This document shows, in pieces, positions 6,672 through 9,801 of a stretch of 9,801 nt of DNA (positions are counted from its first letter, which is position 1; each line of letters starts with the position of its first letter). The notes beneath the pieces were generated by a model, which did no database searches, was not told the origin of the DNA, and saw nothing but the letters and a program-made list of their open reading frames with translations. This stretch comes from an uncultured Rhodobacter sp. GTDB lineage: Bacteria > Pseudomonadota > Alphaproteobacteria > Rhodobacterales > Rhodobacteraceae. The stretch spans positions 1 through 9,801 of the forward strand of contig CALGTJ010000808.1 of assembly GCA_937901435.1 (NCBI GenBank), in the 5' to 3' direction. Made by a program: the position numbers and the translations under genes.

Positions 6672-8380
6672 TACAGAGGGCTTGGGCCGCGTTGATTGCA
6701 TTTGTTCTGTTGCTGGTCCCAACCGCGCAGGCGCAAGAGCGGTCTGGCCTGTCGTCCATGGGCATCGGCCTTGCCGGGGTCAGCGACTGGAGCGTGCAAC
6801 AGCCCTTTCTTGACGTGATGAAGACAGCCCGGCCCTGGATCGGGCATAAACCGGGGCAATGGAGCGGCGAGACAGAGCAGGATCTGCGCGATCAGGAATT
6901 ACTGGACGAGAACGGCTGGCCCACAGCCATTCCATACAGTCTGCGCGGGATCGGCACCGTCATTCTGACTGACCTGCCCGAAGAGGCCAAGATTTACGCC
7001 GGGCGCTATCGCCTTGCCTACAAGGGCGATGGCATTGTCGAGGTCTCGGGGCGCGCCGACAATGTGCGCTATGGCGAGGGGCAGGTCGAGTTTGACTTTA
7101 CCCCCGGCCCCGGCCCCGTCTTGATCACCATCAATCGCACGGATCGGCGCAAGACCGGCAATCATATTCGCGACATGACGGTCGTCCGGCTCGACGATCT
7201 GGACCGCGTGGCGCGGGGTGAGATGTTCAACCCCGATTGGTTGGCGGTGATCAAAGATTTCGCCAGCCTGCGCTTTATGGACTGGATGCTGACCAATGAA
7301 AGCGAACAGGTCACATGGAACGACCGCCCCCGCACCGATGATGTCACATGGTCGATCCATGGTGTTCCGGTCGAGATCATGGTGCGTCTCGCCAATGAAA
7401 CCGGCACAGACCCGTGGTTCAACATGCCCCATAAGGCCGATGACGCCTATATGCGCGCCTTTGCCGAATATGTCCGCGACACACTTGATCCAGCACTTAC
7501 CGCCTATGTCGAATATTCCAACGAGGTTTGGAACTGGCAGTTCCCACAGACCGATTGGGCAGAACAGCAGTCCATGGCACGTTGGGACGCGGAATATGTC
7601 TGGATGGAATTTTACGGCATGCGCACCGCGCAGATGGCCGCAATCTGGAAGGACGTTTACGGCGATCAGGCAAAAGAGCGTCTGGTCACCATCATCTCGA
7701 CGCAGACCGGCTGGCAAGGGCTGGAGGTCGCCGCCCTCGAGGCCCCGCGCTGGCGCGCCGAAGATCCCACAAACCCAAGCCCGGCCTCGGCGGTGGATGC
7801 CTACGCGATCTCTGGCTACTTCGGCGGGCGCCTTGGTGATCCCGAACAGGCCGATGTGGTGCACGGCTGGCTGGCCGAAAGCCTCGCTGAGGCAGAGACA
7901 CGTGCGACAGCCCAAGGTTTAAGCGGCAGCGCGCGGCCGGACTTCATTCAAACCCACCGCTATGACGCGGCGATTGCGCTGGCGGCGCGTGAATTGCGCG
8001 ATGGCACCGTCACTGGCAACGCCGCCTATAGCGTCACGGATCTGGCGCAGAATATCTTTCCCTATCACGCCGAAACCGCCAAGCTCTATGACCTTGATCT
8101 GATCATGTACGAGGGCGGCACCCATGTGGTCGGCACTGGCGCAGTGCTGGAAGATGATGCGCTTGGCGACTTCTTTATCGCGCTGAATTACGCGCCAGAG
8201 ATGGGCCCGCTGTACACCGACCTTCTGGCCGCTTGGGACAAGGCCGGGGGCCAGCGGTTCAACGTCTTTCTGGATGTGTTCTGGCCGTCCAAATGGGGCA
8301 GTTGGGGCACTATCCGCTATCTGGGCGACGACACATCGCGCTGGCAGGCGCTGCAATCCTATGCGGGGCCAAGGCCATGA
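6620..8380 (+). CDS. Secreted glycoside-hydrolase-like protein (clan GH-A signature)
   Basis: A protein of up to 586 residues with a Sec signal peptide: the hydrophobic stretch AALIAFVLLLVPTAQA is followed by likely cleavage after Ala38. The N-terminal mature part (about 40-190) is rich in short beta-like segments such as AGRYRLAYKGDG and looks like a beta-sandwich. The C-terminal part resembles a TIM-barrel glycosidase. YSNEVWN places Asn301-Glu302 as the Asn-Glu acid/base pair typical of clan GH-A, and MYEGG places Glu498 as candidate nucleophile. I cannot name the GH family. Related sequences have, to my recollection, been annotated loosely as cellulose-binding proteins. It probably cuts or trims a glycan in the periplasm or outside the cell. 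Two starts are possible: ATG 6620 (AGGA at 6610-6613, overlapping the lipoprotein gene by 52 bp) or TTG 6668, which overlaps its stop as TTGA and leaves a more normal signal peptide. Its own stop overlaps the GT2 start as ATGA. Confidence 0.82.
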   Translation: MAGRHELSKDRSGASALIQRAWAALIAFVLLLVPTAQAQERSGLSSMGIGLAGVSDWSVQQPFLDVMKTARPWIGHKPGQWSGETEQDLRDQELLDENGWPTAIPYSLRGIGTVILTDLPEEAKIYAGRYRLAYKGDGIVEVSGRADNVRYGEGQVEFDFTPGPGPVLITINRTDRRKTGNHIRDMTVVRLDDLDRVARGEMFNPDWLAVIKDFASLRFMDWMLTNESEQVTWNDRPRTDDVTWSIHGVPVEIMVRLANETGTDPWFNMPHKADDAYMRAFAEYVRDTLDPALTAYVEYSNEVWNWQFPQTDWAEQQSMARWDAEYVWMEFYGMRTAQMAAIWKDVYGDQAKERLVTIISTQTGWQGLEVAALEAPRWRAEDPTNPSPASAVDAYAISGYFGGRLGDPEQADVVHGWLAESLAEAETRATAQGLSGSARPDFIQTHRYDAAIALAARELRDGTVTGNAAYSVTDLAQNIFPYHAETAKLYDLDLIMYEGGTHVVGTGAVLEDDALGDFFIALNYAPEMGPLYTDLLAAWDKAGGQRFNVFLDVFWPSKWGSWGTIRYLGDDTSRWQALQSYAGPRP

Positions 8381-9210
8381 CAATATGCACCATCCTGATC
8401 CCAGCCCACGACGAGGCCGACTATCTGGGCGATTGCCTGTCTGCTTTGCTGGCCACAGACCCCGCGCAAGGCGTCGAAGTCATCGTCGTGCCCAATGCCT
8501 GCACCGACACCACCCCAGAGATCGCCGCCAGCTTTGCCCCGGCCTTTCGCGCACGGGGTTGGGATTTTGAGGTGCTCAGTACGCCGCATCCGGGCAAATT
8601 ACAGGCCCTGAACCTCGGCGATCGGCGCGCAAATGGCGCGATCCGGATCTACCTTGACGCAGATGTCACTGTCGCCCCTGACCTGATCCCCGCAATGATC
8701 CAAAGCCTGAACCGCGCGACGCCCGCCTATGCCAGCGGCACGCCAGAGGTCTGGACCCACGGCAATTGGGCGATCCGCAGCTATGCGCGGTTTTGGCAGA
8801 CGCTGCCGTTTTTGCGCAGCGGTGTCCCCGGTTTTGGGATCTTTGCGGTGAATGCGGCGGGGCGTGCGCGCTGGGACGCTTTCCCCGATATCATCTCTGA
8901 CGATACATTTGTGCGGCTGCAATTCACCCCGTCAGAGCGAATCCGCCTGCCCCAGACCTATCGCTGGCCAATGGTTGATACCCTGCCCAAACTGATCCGG
9001 GTGCGCCGCCGTCAGGATGTGGGTGTGGCCGAGGTCGCAGATCTGTTTCCGGCGCTAACCGGAAACGACGCCAAGACGCGCGCCGGTCTGTGGGGCGCTA
9101 TTGCACGACTGCTGCGCGATCCGCTGGGTTTTCTCGTTTATGGCACTGTCTCGCTGGCGGTCAAACTGCCGATTTTGCGATCAGAGACGCGTTGGGTGCG
9201 GGGGCGATAG
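8377..9210 (+). CDS. GT2-type glycosyltransferase
   Basis: A 277-residue GT-A fold glycosyltransferase. The N-terminus TICTILIPAHDEADYLGDCL is the classic GT2 opening. YLDADV supplies the metal and nucleotide-sugar DxD motif (Asp94, Asp96), and ISDDTFV (Asp175, Asp176) fits the acceptor or catalytic-base ED/DD motif. A hydrophobic segment near the C-terminus (FLVYGTVSLAVKLPIL) may touch the membrane, but the long multi-pass domain of polysaccharide synthases is absent, so it is more likely a transferase adding one residue than a processive synthase. The ATG at 8377 overlaps the stop of the preceding gene in the sequence ATGA, indicating translational coupling. The frame is open further upstream to 8233, but that part lies inside the GH-like gene and lacks GT2 motifs. 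The sugar specificity cannot be read. Confidence 0.88.
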   Translation: MTICTILIPAHDEADYLGDCLSALLATDPAQGVEVIVVPNACTDTTPEIAASFAPAFRARGWDFEVLSTPHPGKLQALNLGDRRANGAIRIYLDADVTVAPDLIPAMIQSLNRATPAYASGTPEVWTHGNWAIRSYARFWQTLPFLRSGVPGFGIFAVNAAGRARWDAFPDIISDDTFVRLQFTPSERIRLPQTYRWPMVDTLPKLIRVRRRQDVGVAEVADLFPALTGNDAKTRAGLWGAIARLLRDPLGFLVYGTVSLAVKLPILRSETRWVRGR

Positions 9211-9223
9211 GCCAGAGCCTATC
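9206..9223. terminator. Hairpin spanning the stop codons of two convergent genes
   Basis: GATAGGC (9206-9212), loop CAGA, GCCTATC (9217-9223) form a perfect 7-bp stem. The TAG stop of the + strand GT2 gene (9208-9210) lies in the left arm, and the TAG stop of the - strand GT4 gene (9219-9221) lies in the right arm. No T run follows on either strand, so it is at best a weak or factor-assisted terminator. The symmetry may partly reflect the two stop codons facing each other. Confidence 0.4.
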
Positions 9224-9801
9224 CGGATACTGACGCCCCAAAGTGCCCCGCCAACAACGCCGCCTGATCGTCTATATCATGGCGCGCAAAAACGCGCGTG
9301 CGCCCCACCAGACCGATCTCTGACATCTGCTCTGTCGACAAACACGCCAGCGCGCGCACGGCATTGGCCAAGGCCCCGACATCCCCTGCAGGCACCAGCC
9401 AGCCGGTCTTGCCGTCCTGCACCAACTCTGGATTTCCAGCGATATAGGTGGCGATGACGGGACGCCCGGCGGCCATCGCCTCCATCACCACCATCGGCAG
9501 GCCCTCTGCAAAACTGGGCAAGACCAACGCGTGACAGTGATCAAGCTCGGCGCGGATGCGATCCTCATCGACCCACCCCGTGAAGGTGACCTGCGCCTCT
9601 AACCCCCGAGCGCGTACAGCGGCCTCAAGGATGCCCCGCATTTCCCCATCCCCGATCAGGGTCAAATGCACGTCCGGCAGATCCGCGCGCAGCTGCGCCA
9701 GCGCCTCGATCAGATTGACCTGCCCCTTTTGTTCGGCAAACCGTCCGATGTTGACCAGCCGCACTGGCCCCGCAGGCACTGGCCCCGCAGGCACTGGCCC
9801 C
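9219..9801 (-). CDS. GT4-type glycosyltransferase, C-terminal part (5' end outside window)
   Basis: About 194 C-terminal residues of a GT-B fold glycosyltransferase of the GT4 type. The donor-binding half is complete: VRLVNIGRFAEQKG, then LIGDGEMRG, then FAEGLPMVVMEAMAAGRPVIAT, which contains the canonical E-x7-E motif, then GKTGWLVPAGD. The frame stays open to the right edge, so the N-terminal acceptor half lies beyond the window. A GTG at 9794 is in frame but falls inside a repeated VPAGP stretch just before the donor domain, so it is not a believable start. It is a typical cytoplasmic enzyme of capsule, exopolysaccharide or O-antigen assembly. It converges with the GT2 gene, with 8 bp between stops. 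It differs from the GT4 enzyme at 4190-5443 in its key Glu spacing, so the two are not recent duplicates. Confidence 0.88.
   Translation of the reverse strand, partial: GPVPAGPVPAGPVRLVNIGRFAEQKGQVNLIEALAQLRADLPDVHLTLIGDGEMRGILEAAVRARGLEAQVTFTGWVDEDRIRAELDHCHALVLPSFAEGLPMVVMEAMAAGRPVIATYIAGNPELVQDGKTGWLVPAGDVGALANAVRALACLSTEQMSEIGLVGRTRVFARHDIDDQAALLAGHFGASVSG
9761..9801. repeat. 15-bp tandem repeat within the GT4 gene
   Basis: The unit GCACTGGCCCCGCAG occurs at 9761-9775 and 9776-9790, and its first 11 bases recur at 9791-9801, where the window ends. That is at least 2.7 identical copies. On the - strand it encodes repeats of V-P-A-G-P, in the interdomain linker just before the donor-binding half of the glycosyltransferase. 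Because the unit is five codons long, a change in copy number would keep the reading frame. The full copy number is not visible. Confidence 0.85.

Noticed and set aside
6899..7915. A 338-codon open frame on the - strand within the GH-like gene
   Set aside because: It is an antisense shadow: no recognisable motifs, and the + strand frame carries a signal peptide, YSNEVWN and MYEGG motifs and coupled neighbours.
8233..8376. Upstream extension of the GT2 frame to 8233
   Set aside because: This part overlaps the C-terminus of the GH-like gene, and the GT2 fold opens right at the ATG at 8377, which forms the ATGA overlap.
9219..9794. Treating the GTG at 9794 as the start of a short complete GT4 protein
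   Set aside because: The frame is open to the window edge, the GTG is one of the repeated Val codons in the VPAGP repeat, and a lone donor-binding half would be incomplete.

Overview
The window looks like part of a surface- or exo-polysaccharide locus from a GC-rich alphaproteobacterium. The codon usage, the tight gene packing and the style of the proteins suggest the Rhodobacterales (roseobacter group), but that placement is inference from sequence character and not from a database match. I see no tRNA, rRNA, CRISPR, transposase or phage gene.

Left third (1-4091, + strand): a large single-module non-ribosomal peptide synthetase with the order condensation, adenylation, peptidyl carrier, thioesterase. 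Its start codon overlaps the stop of a reading frame that enters from the left edge, so it is probably a downstream member of an operon. A strong rho-independent hairpin at 4127-4156 separates it from the converging glycosyltransferase gene and can serve both strands.

Middle (4190-5705): a GT4-type glycosyltransferase on the - strand, then a 262-bp divergent intergenic region that is AT-richer near its right side and is the likely control region for both directions.

Right half (5706-9210, + strand): three overlapping genes forming an operon. They encode an SGNH/GDSL-like lipoprotein, a secreted protein with the two-glutamate signature of clan GH-A glycoside hydrolases, and a GT2 glycosyltransferase. 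At the right edge a second GT4 glycosyltransferase (- strand, 5' end outside the window) converges on the GT2 gene, with only 8 bp between the two stop codons.

Working model (inference): the cytoplasmic GT2 and GT4 enzymes assemble a glycan, the exported GH-like protein trims it and the lipoprotein adjusts its ester groups, while the NRPS module activates one amino acid and may attach it to the glycan or to a small precursor. The unusual point is a lone amino-acid-activating module with its own thioesterase inside a glycan locus. The residues lining its adenylation pocket read D-V-E-N-V-G-G-I-T-K, closest among codes I remember to an ornithine/hydroxyornithine-type code.
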